Assembly: GCF_016756595.1 (NCBI RefSeq)
Contig: NZ_AP023257.1
Span: 992,001 to 1,056,000, forward strand
Direction: 5' to 3'
Origin: Mesorhizobium sp. L-2-11
GTDB taxonomy: Bacteria > Pseudomonadota > Alphaproteobacteria > Rhizobiales > Rhizobiaceae
Length of the DNA: 64,000 nt
Shown here one piece after another: positions 51,926 through 60,718 of this stretch. A program made the position numbers and the translations under genes. Under the pieces are notes generated by a model. That model ran no database searches and was not told the DNA's origin. It was given only the letters and a program-made list of their open reading frames with translations. How positions within the stretch are numbered: position 1 is the stretch's first letter; each line of letters opens with the position of its first letter.

Positions 51926-52819
51926 CTATTCATCCTCGAAGAATTTCGAGAGAGCCGCTGCGGTCTGGTGAGGGTGCTCTTCTGGAAAGAAGTGCCCGCC
52001 CGGAACGGGACCTCCTTCAACTCTGTCGGCCCATTGCCGCCAAATAGCCAGCGGTCCGCCTTCCTCCGGGTACCAGGTCTCGAGGCCGCCTTGGCTACTC
52101 CACAGCGCCAGCAGCGGACACTTGATGCGACGACCGTTTGCCTGGTCCAGCGCGTCATGTTCACGATCGATCGTGGCAGCGGCCCGATATTCTTCGCAGA
52201 TCGCATGAATATGAACGGGATCGCGAAGCGCCTTGACATAGGCCTCCCTGATCCTTTCGGAGAACATTTCTGCCGGCGATCCCCACTGCACAATTGCATT
52301 GTCGACGATGGCATCGGGCGCCGCGCCTATCAGTCGCTCCGGCAGCGGTTCCGGTTGCGCAAGAAGGCTCCAGGGCCAGAAGCCAAGGGCCAGTCTGGCG
52401 TCCGCCCTATCCCACGCGGCGGCGGTCGGGATGACGTCGAGGACCGCGACCCTGGATATCTCATCGGGGTGATCGAGCGCCAGGCGATAGGCAACCCGCC
52501 CGCCGCGATCGTGTCCGGCAACCATGAACTGCCCAAATCCCAACTGCTGCATGACTTGAGCCATGTCTCCGGCCATGGCGCGTTTGGCGTATGGGCCATG
52601 ATCGGCAGAGGAGACCGGGCAGCCGCTTTGCCCATAGCCTCGAAGATCGGCGGCGACGACTGTGAAGCGGGGCGCCAAGGCCACGGCGATATCCCTCCAC
52701 ATCAGATGCGTTTCGGGAAAACCATGAAGAAGCAGCAGCGGCGGACCGGTTCCGCCGACCCTTGCGAAAATGGTCGTGTCGTCCAGTTGCAAACTGGTGG
52801 CCCTGAAACCTGCAAACAC
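51926..52819 (-). CDS. Alpha/beta hydrolase, haloacetate-dehalogenase-like
   Basis: A 297-residue alpha/beta hydrolase. The nucleophile is Asp104 in VAGHDRGGRVAYRLALDHPD, with the two Arg (105, 108) that bind carboxylate in fluoroacetate dehalogenases. The catalytic His is H276 (GGHFFPEEHP) and the acid Asp128 (VLDVIPT). At the halide-binding position the sequence is FWPWSLLAQP: Trp150 is kept but the usual His is Pro149. Dehalogenation is therefore doubtful, and another ester or epoxide substrate is possible. Start is GTG 52819 with GAGGAG 8 bases upstream. It is divergent from the Tim44-like gene. Confidence 0.75.
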   Translation of the reverse strand: MFAGFRATSLQLDDTTIFARVGGTGPPLLLLHGFPETHLMWRDIAVALAPRFTVVAADLRGYGQSGCPVSSADHGPYAKRAMAGDMAQVMQQLGFGQFMVAGHDRGGRVAYRLALDHPDEISRVAVLDVIPTAAAWDRADARLALGFWPWSLLAQPEPLPERLIGAAPDAIVDNAIVQWGSPAEMFSERIREAYVKALRDPVHIHAICEEYRAAATIDREHDALDQANGRRIKCPLLALWSSQGGLETWYPEEGGPLAIWRQWADRVEGGPVPGGHFFPEEHPHQTAAALSKFFEDE

Positions 52820-53005
52820 CGTTTTTCTCCTCGGTGTGCCTCAGGCGACAACGCGCAAGGTGGCAGAAGGATCACGGTCGGCTGCTTTGGCTGAATTTGT
52901 GGCGACCCTGGAATTCTCCTCAATTGCCAGGTACGGAAGCTGCGGCCACTGATATTTCGATCGGCGCACCCCATATAGCGCCAGAGTGTCGCTTGAGGAT
53001 TTGTC

Positions 53006-53989
53006 ATGATGATTTCGCGTTCGAGCCGGTTTGCCGTTTTGTTTGCAGGGTTGTTCCTGGCTTTTTCCATGGTAACGGCCGATTACGCCGAGGCGCGGCG
53101 TGGCGGCAGCTTCGGCAGCCGCGGCACGCGCACCTTCCAGTCGGTCCCGCCGACCAGGACGGCGCCACAGCCGGCCGCGCCGGTCGAGCGCTCGATGACG
53201 CCCAACACCACAACGAATAATGCGGCCCGCCAGACACCGGCTGCCCAACGACCAGGGATGTTCAGCGGCCTCGGCGGTTCGATGATGCGCGGCTTGCTGC
53301 TCGGCGGTCTGATCGGACTTCTTTTGGGCCAGGGGTTCGGCGGCCTGGCTGGCATGTTGGGCCTGCTGCTGCAAGGACTGCTGATCGGCGGCGCGATCAT
53401 GCTGATCATCCGCTTTTTCCGGTCGCAATCGGCACGCAACCAGGCGCCTGCCATGGCCGGCGTTCCCCAGGGCATGGACAATTTTGGGCGAAACGCGGCA
53501 GCCCAGCGCGAGGCGGACAATGTCTCGTCTTTTCCCATTCCAGGCATCGGCTCCGGGTTTGGCCGGACGGCTCCAGCTAACGATCAAATTACGATGACGT
53601 CGGCCGATCTCGATACATTCCAGCAGCGGTTGACCGAAGTCCAGGAAGCATTCGGGCGTGAAGACCATGCTGGCCTGCGCCGGCTGGCGACCCCCGAGAT
53701 GGTGTCTTACCTGTCCGAAGAACTTGCCGACAATGCCAAGAACGGCATCAGGAACGAGGTGTCGAACGTTAGCCTGCTGGAGGCCGATATTGCGGAGAGC
53801 TGGCGGGAAGATGATCGCGACTACGCGACGGCTGCCCTGCGCTACGAGTCTCTTGACGTGATGCGCGATCGCGCCAGCGGCAAGATCGTCGCCGGCGAAG
53901 CCGATCGGCCGACGGAAACCACCGAACTGTGGACCTTCACGCGCCAGAACGGCGGCGACTGGAAGCTGGCGGCTATACAGCAGCCCTGA
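53006..53989 (+). CDS. Tim44-like domain membrane protein
   Basis: A 327-residue protein with an N-terminal hydrophobic signal (RFAVLFAGLFLAFSMVTADY), a low-complexity Ser/Pro/Thr/Asn linker (about residues 32-90), two closely spaced glycine-rich hydrophobic segments (residues about 97-135, GLLLGGLIGLLLGQGFGG and then LLLQGLLIGGAIMLIIRFF) and a C-terminal Tim44-like domain (about residues 190-327, LDTFQQRLTEVQEAFGREDH to LWTFTRQNGGDWKLAAIQQP). Bacterial Tim44-like proteins have no settled function; an envelope role is likely. TTGAGGA precedes the ATG ATG start. Confidence 0.82.
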   Translation: MMISRSSRFAVLFAGLFLAFSMVTADYAEARRGGSFGSRGTRTFQSVPPTRTAPQPAAPVERSMTPNTTTNNAARQTPAAQRPGMFSGLGGSMMRGLLLGGLIGLLLGQGFGGLAGMLGLLLQGLLIGGAIMLIIRFFRSQSARNQAPAMAGVPQGMDNFGRNAAAQREADNVSSFPIPGIGSGFGRTAPANDQITMTSADLDTFQQRLTEVQEAFGREDHAGLRRLATPEMVSYLSEELADNAKNGIRNEVSNVSLLEADIAESWREDDRDYATAALRYESLDVMRDRASGKIVAGEADRPTETTELWTFTRQNGGDWKLAAIQQP

Positions 53990-54025
53990 AATGCGTCGCG
54001 GCTGACTGGATTCATGCGGCGCGCT

Positions 54026-54136
54026 TTAAGGTTGTCGTCGACTTTCGCTGCGTGGCTTCAGTGGCAAGGCCGTCAAAGCCCGCGGCAAGTTAACGGCCAG
54101 GAACGCGAGCAGATCGTTGACATTCTGCCGCGACAC
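54026..54136 (-). pseudogene. Probable remnant of a LysR-type regulator N-terminus
   Basis: A frame beginning GTG 54136 reads MSRQNVNDLLAFLAVNLPRA and stops after 36 codons. The first 15 residues match the N-terminus of LysR regulators that begin with NVNDLLAFLAVARERSFTRA (family knowledge). After LAV the sequence no longer fits the HTH, so the gene appears truncated by deletion. A consensus TATAAT lies upstream on the same strand (54169-54164 area). LysR genes often neighbour hydrolases and reductases, such as the TAT hydrolase downstream in this region. Confidence is moderate because the match is short. Confidence 0.4.
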
Positions 54137-54258
54137 TCATGAATCCTTTGATCGCCAGAACTCGATTATACCCGGATAAATCGAAGGCAGACACAGAGAC
54201 TTCATCCAGTCCACCGCTCGCCCTCCGGCGACAGGCTGTGAGCGGATGGCGCAGGTTT

Positions 54259-54669
54259 TCAGTCGGTGCGTTCGACGCGGACAGTGACGGGACCGGGACG
54301 ATCAAAGATCGAGACATCGCCAGTGACCTGGCCGACCACAATGATGCCGGGCGCCGGGACGCGACCGCTCCGATAGTAGATCACGAAATGATCGGAGCTC
54401 CACAGTCCAAGCGTGCCGACAGAGAAGTCGCGCTGCCGCGCCAGCTCGGGCAAGGCGGAAGGCAGATTGCCGGTCTTTTCCTGGCGCAGATGATCGGACA
54501 TCTCGATCGTGAGCGGCAGCATCTGCGCCAGAGATTTTGCGGCCTCGTTATCGGCGAGATCGGCCGTGACCTCGCCCCAATCCGAAGAAATGCGAATGCG
54601 TTCTTGAGCCATGGCAGATCCAACCGTTCCGAGTGCGATTACAGCGGCGCTCAGCAATAGGTTCAGCAT
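54259..54669 (-). CDS. Secreted cyclophilin-like fold protein
   Basis: A 136-residue protein with a signal peptide (LNLLLSAAVIALGTVGSAMA, cleavage before QERIRI). The mature part matches the cyclophilin-like domain family in RISSDWGEVTADLADNEAAK, LAQMLPLTIEMSDHLRQEKT and PGIIVVGQVTGDVSIFDRPG. These proteins share the cyclophilin barrel but usually lack proline isomerase residues; function unknown. It lies 64 bp upstream of the... on the same strand as the TAT hydrolase, whose stop is at 54734, so it is the downstream gene of a possible two-gene unit. GGAGA is found before the ATG. Confidence 0.7.
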   Translation of the reverse strand: MLNLLLSAAVIALGTVGSAMAQERIRISSDWGEVTADLADNEAAKSLAQMLPLTIEMSDHLRQEKTGNLPSALPELARQRDFSVGTLGLWSSDHFVIYYRSGRVPAPGIIVVGQVTGDVSIFDRPGPVTVRVERTD

Positions 54670-54733
54670 GCCGTCGTGTCTCCCGATATGCTGATGGAGC
54701 CTGTTCCGTCCGGTACAGGCTCCATCGCGCCGC

Positions 54734-55852
54734 TCACGCGGCGAGGTGCTGGTTGAAGAAGCTGGCCAGCTTGTCGAACGGGATCAGGTCGACGCGATCG
54801 TAGAGGTCGACGTGCCCGGCGCCGGAAACCCAGACAAGCTCCTTCGGTTCGGCCGCTCGCTTGTAGGCATCCTCGCTGAACTCGCGCGAGTGGGCCTGAT
54901 CGCCGGCGATGAACAGCATCGGGCGCGGCGAGATCGTCTCGATGTCGTTGAACGGGTAGAAATTCATGAACTTGACATTGCTGGTCAGCGTCGGATGCGT
55001 GGTGATCTGCGGGTTTGCGCTGGCGGGCGTGAATTCACCCCGCGGCGTGCGGTAGAAGTCATAGAATTCCCGTTGGATCGGATGGGTGTCGGCGGTCAGC
55101 TCATGCACCGTGCCGCTGGTATATTCGACCGCTCCGCCTTCAAACTCTGCCCAGCGCCGCTCGGCAGCTGCAGCAATGGTCTGCTTGCGCTGCTCGACGC
55201 TCAGCGAATGATTAAGCGCGTTGCGGTTGGCGGCCCCCATATCGTACATGCTGACGGTCGCGACGGCGCGCATCCGCGGGTCGATCTTGGCCGCGCTGAT
55301 GACAAAACTGCCGCTGCCGCAGACGCCGATCGCGCCGATGCGGTTTCTGTCGACGAATTGCCGCGTGCCGAGGAAATCGACCGCGGCGCTGAACGCTTCG
55401 GCGTAGACGTCCGGCGAGACGATCTGGCGGGCCTCGCCCTCGCTTTCGCCCCAGAACGGCAGGTCGATGGACATGGCGACGAAGCCCTGTTCGGCCATCT
55501 TGGTGGCATAAAGATTTGCGCTCTGCTCCTTCACCGCACCCATCGGATGGCCGACGACGAGCGCCGGATGCCGCGCTTTGCGGTCGAGGTCGTTGGGAAT
55601 GAACAGGTTGCCCGCGACGTTCATCTTGTATTGGCTTTTGAAGGCAATCTTTTCGAGCGTCACCTTATCGCTGGTGTAGAAGTTGTTGGCGCCGTTTGAC
55701 ATGTCTTGAGCCTTTGCGAAGGGGATGTTGAACAGCGACGCCGCACCGAGCGCGGCAACGCCGGCGCCGGTCAGCTTCAGCAGATCACGCCGGCCAACGT
55801 CGACACTGGACTGCGGTTGCGCCGTGCTCTCGATTTCGATCTGCTTGTTCAT
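54734..55852 (-). CDS. TAT-exported alpha/beta hydrolase
   Basis: A 372-residue hydrolase with a twin-arginine signal: GRRDLLKLTGAGVAALGAAS (Arg21-Arg22) and cleavage near IPFAKAQD, so it is exported folded to the periplasm. The hydrolase domain contains HPALVVGHPMGAVKEQSANL and MSIDLPFWGESEGEARQI. The nucleophile elbow reads AIGVCGSGSF: Cys178 occupies the elbow position (G-x-C-x-S), as in dienelactone hydrolases, though Ser180 is also close. A C-terminal His is in VSGAGHVDLYDRV. AAGGAG precedes ATG 55852. The substrate is unknown. It is the upstream gene of a likely pair with the cyclophilin-like gene. Confidence 0.78.
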   Translation of the reverse strand: MNKQIEIESTAQPQSSVDVGRRDLLKLTGAGVAALGAASLFNIPFAKAQDMSNGANNFYTSDKVTLEKIAFKSQYKMNVAGNLFIPNDLDRKARHPALVVGHPMGAVKEQSANLYATKMAEQGFVAMSIDLPFWGESEGEARQIVSPDVYAEAFSAAVDFLGTRQFVDRNRIGAIGVCGSGSFVISAAKIDPRMRAVATVSMYDMGAANRNALNHSLSVEQRKQTIAAAAERRWAEFEGGAVEYTSGTVHELTADTHPIQREFYDFYRTPRGEFTPASANPQITTHPTLTSNVKFMNFYPFNDIETISPRPMLFIAGDQAHSREFSEDAYKRAAEPKELVWVSGAGHVDLYDRVDLIPFDKLASFFNQHLAA

Positions 55853-56208
55853 GCCTGTCTCCTTTGGACGTCCTGAACTGTCGCAGGCTTGCCGCTCATT
55901 CCTCGGCATGCGCGGCAGTGCTGCGAATGTCCAAATAGAATAGCGACGACGCCGCCGATCGATTAGGTGGCAAAATCCGCATGTCGTTATGAGGTAGATT
56001 CATCAATCGCAGTTAGCGGCAGGCCGGTCGCGAGAAGGTGAACAGGTTCACCACCCCCTGCTGCTGCATCTTCATGCACAGGAAGAAGGTCACCGTGCTC
56101 GCCAAGTTCGACGAAGCCCTCCTTCGCCAAGGCTTCGGAGGGCATCCTGCTAGGCGCAGAGAGGGAGTTGCCGGACTTGTTCTGCGATGCGCGCAGCGCG
56201 AAGCAGGA
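55853..56208. other. 356-bp intergenic region between the TAT hydrolase and tRNA-Ser
   Basis: This should hold the hydrolase promoter (minus strand), but no convincing promoter pair was found. Nearer the tRNA gene the frames on both strands are open, yet none shows a ribosome binding site or a recognised protein. No repeat family of this window is present. Confidence 0.4.
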
Positions 56209-56298
56209 TGGCGGAGAGGGAGGGATTCGAACCCCCGATGGGCTTGCACCCATGCCGCATTTCGAGTGCGGTGCATTCGACCACTCTGCCACCTCTCC
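56209..56298 (-). tRNA. tRNA-Ser (anticodon CGA)
   Basis: On the minus strand the 90-nt gene starts ggagaggtggcagagtggtc and ends with ccctctccgcca, so CCA is encoded. The acceptor stem GGAGAGG pairs with CCTCTCC. The anticodon loop is actCGAaat within ccgca and tgcgg, so it reads UCG. The long variable arm (atgggtgcaagcccat) and ggttcgaatcc T-arm are those of a class II serine tRNA. Confidence 0.95.
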
Positions 56299-56579
56299 GC
56301 GGTCATGGTCCGCCGTTGCCGGCGCGGCGCACTAGATAACGGCTGGGCGGACAGGTTACAAGGGCCAATCTTGCCCGCGATCCGGCTTCTTGTCGGGCTT
56401 GCCGCCCGGCTCTCTGTGTTGCCGCGCGCTTGGCCTGAGCACGTTCGCGGCTCGCCTGCGGCCAGCCTGCGGCCGTTTGCCTTGACTCGCGGCGAACCTT
56501 CGGCTAGTGACAGCGCGCAATCGGCGTGGAGGGTTCTTCCGCGCCGCTTGTTTTTTGAACCCGCAGACTGACAAAAAGA

Positions 56580-56613
56580 CGGCCGAACCGCCTGAAGCGG
56601 TTCATCAAGGCCG
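56580..56613 (+). promoter_or_regulatory. Hairpin in the rplU leader
   Basis: Perfect arms gaaccgc (56585-56591) and gcggttc (56597-56603) are enclosed by cggcc (56580-56584) and ggccg (56109 offset within 56609-56613), giving a two-part stem with a 5-base bulge. It lies 23 bp before the rplU start and may be an autoregulatory site for L21 or an attenuator; this is inference. Confidence 0.4.
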
Positions 56614-56635
56614 ACCGAACAGCGAAAGGCAAAAA

Positions 56636-57361
56636 ATGTTCGCAGTCATCAAAACGGGCGGCAAGCAGTATCGCGTCGCCGCCAACGATCTTCTGAAGAT
56701 CGAAAAAGTCGAAGGCCAGGTCGGCGACATCGTCGAGATCGGCCACGTGCTCGCGCATGGCGAGGGCGAGAATGTGACGTTCGGCGCACCGTTCGTCGAC
56801 GGCGCGTTGGTTACCGCCGAAGTCGTCGAACAGGGCAAGAACCGCACCGTCATCGCTTTCAAGAAGCGCCGCCGGCAGAATTCGCGCCGCAAGATCGGCC
56901 ATCGCCAGCTTCTGACCACCGTGCGGATCGCTGAGATCCTGCTGGGTGGCGCCAAGCCGACGAAGAAGGCCGCGGCCAAGGCCGAAGCGAAGACCGAGGC
57001 GAAGGCCGAAGTTGCTGCAAAGGCCGAAGGTGCTGCAAAGACTGGCGCGAAGGCTGAAGCCGCGCCTAAGACCGAAGCGAAGACCAAGGCAGATGCTGCG
57101 TCGAAGGAAACCGAGGCCAAGGCAACCGAAACCGCCGCGCCGCTGTTCAAGGCGCCGAAGGGCGAGCCGGACGATCTGACCGTGATCAAGGGCATCGGCC
57201 CGGTTGCGGCCGGCCAGTTGAACGAGCAGGGCATCACGACCTTCGCCCAGATAGCCAAGCTGTCGGACAAGGATATCGCCAGGATCGACGAGCATATGCC
57301 GTTCAGCACCGACCAGATCACGGACTGGCGCGAGCAGGCCCAAGAACTGGCGAAGAAGTAA
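56636..57361 (+). CDS. rplU: 50S ribosomal protein L21 with C-terminal helix-hairpin-helix extension
   Basis: The first 102 residues are normal L21: [59 protein letters not shown]. The protein then continues to 241 residues, more than twice the usual length. Residues about 105-175 are an Ala/Lys/Glu linker made of KAEAK-like repeats, and residues about 180-241 ([40 protein letters not shown]) form a helix-hairpin-helix domain resembling those in DNA-binding proteins. Such fused forms are known in some Hyphomicrobiales. ATG 56636 is the conserved L21 start. It is followed by rpmA after 99 bp. Confidence 0.95.
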   Translation: MFAVIKTGGKQYRVAANDLLKIEKVEGQVGDIVEIGHVLAHGEGENVTFGAPFVDGALVTAEVVEQGKNRTVIAFKKRRRQNSRRKIGHRQLLTTVRIAEILLGGAKPTKKAAAKAEAKTEAKAEVAAKAEGAAKTGAKAEAAPKTEAKTKADAASKETEAKATETAAPLFKAPKGEPDDLTVIKGIGPVAAGQLNEQGITTFAQIAKLSDKDIARIDEHMPFSTDQITDWREQAQELAKK

Positions 57362-57460
57362 AGCAGGCCGGCGCGATCGTCGCCGGTTCGGACTTGAAAC
57401 GGAACGCGAACGCGTTCATAAGACCTTTTAAGCGCCTAGCGGCGCATCGGAGTTAGTTAG

Positions 57461-57730
57461 ATGGCACACAAGAAAGCTGGCGGTTCGTCGCGCAACGGTC
57501 GCGACTCCCATTCCAAGCGGCTCGGCGTGAAAAAATTCGGCGGCGAAGCCGTGATTGCGGGCAATATCATTGTTCGTCAGCGCGGCACGACGTGGCATCC
57601 CGGCACCAATGTCGGCATTGGCACGGATCACACGCTGTTTGCGCTCGAAGCTGGCGCAGTCACCTTCAACAAAAAAGCCAATGGCCGAACCTACGTATCG
57701 GTGAACCCGATGACCAAGGCCGCGGAGTAG
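57461..57730 (+). CDS. rpmA: 50S ribosomal protein L27
   Basis: An 89-residue L27 protein of the large subunit, near the peptidyl-transferase centre. It begins [20 protein letters not shown] and contains [20 protein letters not shown] and [20 protein letters not shown], as in all L27. It pairs with rplU and the two are normally co-transcribed. A strong terminator lies 70 bp downstream. Confidence 0.99.
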   Translation: MAHKKAGGSSRNGRDSHSKRLGVKKFGGEAVIAGNIIVRQRGTTWHPGTNVGIGTDHTLFALEAGAVTFNKKANGRTYVSVNPMTKAAE

Positions 57731-57799
57731 CCGGTTCCGCACGAGAACACCGGCACCCATCTCGGGAACCGGTGTCTGGCCAAGCCAGGAAATGGATCA

Positions 57800-57828
57800 G
57801 GGGAGATGGGTTTCCATCTCCCCTTTTT
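57800..57828 (+). terminator. Rho-independent terminator after rpmA
   Basis: The perfect 10-bp stem ggggagatgg (57800-57809) and ccatctcccc (57814-57823) with a 4-base loop is followed by TTTTT. It ends rplU-rpmA just before the acetyltransferase gene. A second, weaker hairpin with arms acaccgg and ccggtgt lies upstream of it. Confidence 0.92.
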
Positions 57829-57848
57829 CTTGTGCCTGGAGGACTGAC

Positions 57849-58436
57849 ATGGTTGCCGAAGCGGAAGACACAGACGGTGAAAGTTACGCGATAGATTGTC
57901 CGGTCCTGGTGACCGAGCGGCTGGTCCTGCGAGCGCCGCGCGAAAGCGACATCGAGCAACTGGTGGCGCTCGCCGACAATCGCCATGTCGCCGAAATGCT
58001 GGCCCGCATGCCGCACCCCTATGGCGAGGCCGAGGCACGCGCCCTCTTGGCGATGACGGCATCGCGCCGGGCCGGCATTGCCTATGCCTTGACCTTGGCC
58101 GGGACCGAAACCTTCGTCGGCTGCGCCGGGCTCAACACCACCGATCGCGGGCTGGAGCTCGGCTACTGGATCGGCGAGCCCTATTGGAAGCGCGGCTATG
58201 CGACGGAGGCCGCGCATGCGCTGGTCGACCTCGCCTTCCAGAAGACGCCGATCCAGGTGCTGCATGCCTCGACGCGGGTCATCAATCCGGCCTCGCGCCG
58301 GGTGATCCACAAATGCGGCTTCCAATATGCCGGCCAGGGCATGCTGAACTCGATCGTTGCCGGTCAGGTGCCGGTCGAGCGCTACCGCCTCGACCGCAGG
58401 ACCTGGACGAGCCTCAGGAACTGGGTGCATTTTTGA
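57849..58436 (+). CDS. GNAT-family N-acetyltransferase (RimJ/RimL-like)
   Basis: A 195-residue acetyltransferase that uses acetyl-CoA. It begins CPVLVTERLVLRAPRESDIE and has the motif GLELGYWIGEPYWKRGYATE (acetyl-CoA pyrophosphate loop in the last part) and NPASRRVIHKCGFQYAGQG. Most relatives acetylate protein N-termini or small molecules; the target is unknown. ATG 57849 follows GGAGG with 6-base spacing and lies after the terminator, so a separate promoter is needed. The stop TGA is directly followed by A-type element copy 3. The position after rpmA is typical of rhizobia. Confidence 0.88.
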   Translation: MVAEAEDTDGESYAIDCPVLVTERLVLRAPRESDIEQLVALADNRHVAEMLARMPHPYGEAEARALLAMTASRRAGIAYALTLAGTETFVGCAGLNTTDRGLELGYWIGEPYWKRGYATEAAHALVDLAFQKTPIQVLHASTRVINPASRRVIHKCGFQYAGQGMLNSIVAGQVPVERYRLDRRTWTSLRNWVHF

Positions 58437-58675
58437 GGTGTGCCGATATTCAGGTGATGCCGGCCTGCGAATGGCGGTTTCCTGCGCTTGCCTACAGCGC
58501 CGCGCGCCCTGTTGGGCGCGCATAGGACGCTGTAGAACTTTGATTTTGCGCATGACCTTTCCGAAATCGATCTCGATTTCGGGGTCATGCGCGGGCTCAC
58601 GTACTTAAGTACGCTCCGCTCCGGTTCTCGGAAACCGTCATTCTCGGCTCGGCCCAACCTGAATCTCGACACACC
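58437..58675. repeat. A-type palindromic element, copy 3, interrupted by a B-type element
   Basis: The outer parts match copies 1 and 2: the left end ggtgtgccgatattcagg (58437 on) and the right end cctgaatctcgacacacc (to 58675). Between cctgcgcttgc and ctcacgtactt a composite B element (58492-58592) is inserted, making the copy about 100 bp longer. The left end follows the TGA of the acetyltransferase gene without spacer; the right end is 12 bp from the stop of the convergent EEP gene. Confidence 0.85.
58492..58592. repeat. B-type composite hairpin nested in A copy 3
   Basis: B2 (58492-58535) runs from ctacagcg to cgctgtag around gcgcgccctgttgggcgcgc. After aactttgatttt comes B1 (58548-58592), running from gcgcatgacc to ggtcatgcgc around ccgaaatcga and tcgatttcgg. 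Order and spacer match the reverse complement of 30288-30388. Confidence 0.8.
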
Positions 58676-58687
58676 TCACCGCGCTTG

Positions 58688-59557
58688 TCAGGCCATCTCT
58701 ACCCAGACCGGCAAGTGGTCCGAACCGACTGCTTGCCGGTCGACCCACAGGCGCTTCAGCGATCTGGCCAGCGATGCGCTGGTGAAGACATAGTCTATGC
58801 GCTTGTGGCGGCTGGTGTCGTCAGGCCGCTTGGGGTCGACCCAGGTGACGAGGTCGGCGCCTGCGGCGGCAAGGCGCAGGGCGGCATCGACGGCAAGATC
58901 CGCGGTCACCGGCATGCCGAATTCGTGATCCAGGTGGCCGACGAATTCGACATGTTCCGGCGATCCGGTCAGCATGTTGAAGTCGCCCATGACGACGAAG
59001 CCTTCGGGACAAGGCAGGTCCGGCAGGCCGACTTCGGCGACGCCCGACAGCGCGCCGCCCTCGATCGCATAGTTCAACAGGCGCCGGCGCAGAAACCGGA
59101 TCTGGCTGGCGCGTTCGACCGGGTTGCGACGGTCGAGATGGGTGGAATAGAAGCGGATGAAACCAAGCGGCGTCTCGATCAGCGCCTCCAGCGCGCCGCG
59201 CTGGAAATTCATCACTTCGAAACTGCGGCTGCGCGGCAACAGGAGATTGCGCGACAGATGAACGGGGGTTTTCGACAGCACCATGTTGCCAAGCTGGAAA
59301 GTGGTGGTGATGGCGCGGCCGTTTTCCAGGCGCGAGCCGACATTGGCCTCGAAATTGCTGCCGTAGACGGCGAAATATTCGGGCAGCGCCTCGCCAAGCT
59401 CGGCCACCATGTCGCGGCCGCCATTGTTGGGGTTGTTGCGCGAGACCTCCTGCAGCGCGATCACGTCGGCGCCGCGCACGGCATCGGCGATGCGGCCGAC
59501 ATCGTAGCGTCCGTCAAGACCGACGCCGTAGTGGATGTTGTAGGTTACAAGCCTCAT
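58688..59557 (-). CDS. Endonuclease/exonuclease/phosphatase (EEP) family protein
   Basis: A 289-residue metal-dependent phosphodiesterase-fold protein. Motifs in order are MRLVTYNIHYGVGLDGRYDV, VIALQEVSRN (metal-binding Glu), FYSTHLDRRNPVER, VVMGDFNMLTGSPEHVEFVG (Asp-Asn) and KRIDYVFTSASL, with the terminal His in AVGSDHLPVWVEM. It has no signal peptide. Family members cleave nucleic acids, phospholipids or inositol phosphates; the substrate is unknown. GGAG lies before ATG 59557. It sits between the acetyltransferase and obgE in the opposite orientation. Confidence 0.87.
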   Translation of the reverse strand: MRLVTYNIHYGVGLDGRYDVGRIADAVRGADVIALQEVSRNNPNNGGRDMVAELGEALPEYFAVYGSNFEANVGSRLENGRAITTTFQLGNMVLSKTPVHLSRNLLLPRSRSFEVMNFQRGALEALIETPLGFIRFYSTHLDRRNPVERASQIRFLRRRLLNYAIEGGALSGVAEVGLPDLPCPEGFVVMGDFNMLTGSPEHVEFVGHLDHEFGMPVTADLAVDAALRLAAAGADLVTWVDPKRPDDTSRHKRIDYVFTSASLARSLKRLWVDRQAVGSDHLPVWVEMA

Positions 59558-59669
59558 TGCGACTCCGGCGATGTTCAGACTGGGGCGATGTTGATAAACA
59601 GCCTCGCCCTTCGCCCCGCCTTGGTTTAGAGCAGTGCCGAACGTTAGAGCAATGCCGCAAGGCCACTAG

Positions 59670-60716
<1,047 letters not shown>

Positions 60717-60718
60717 CG

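Noticed and set aside
55987..56306. Open frames across and beside tRNA-Ser that look like a small protein
   Set aside because: They read through the tRNA gene itself; the remaining part has no recognised family or start signal.
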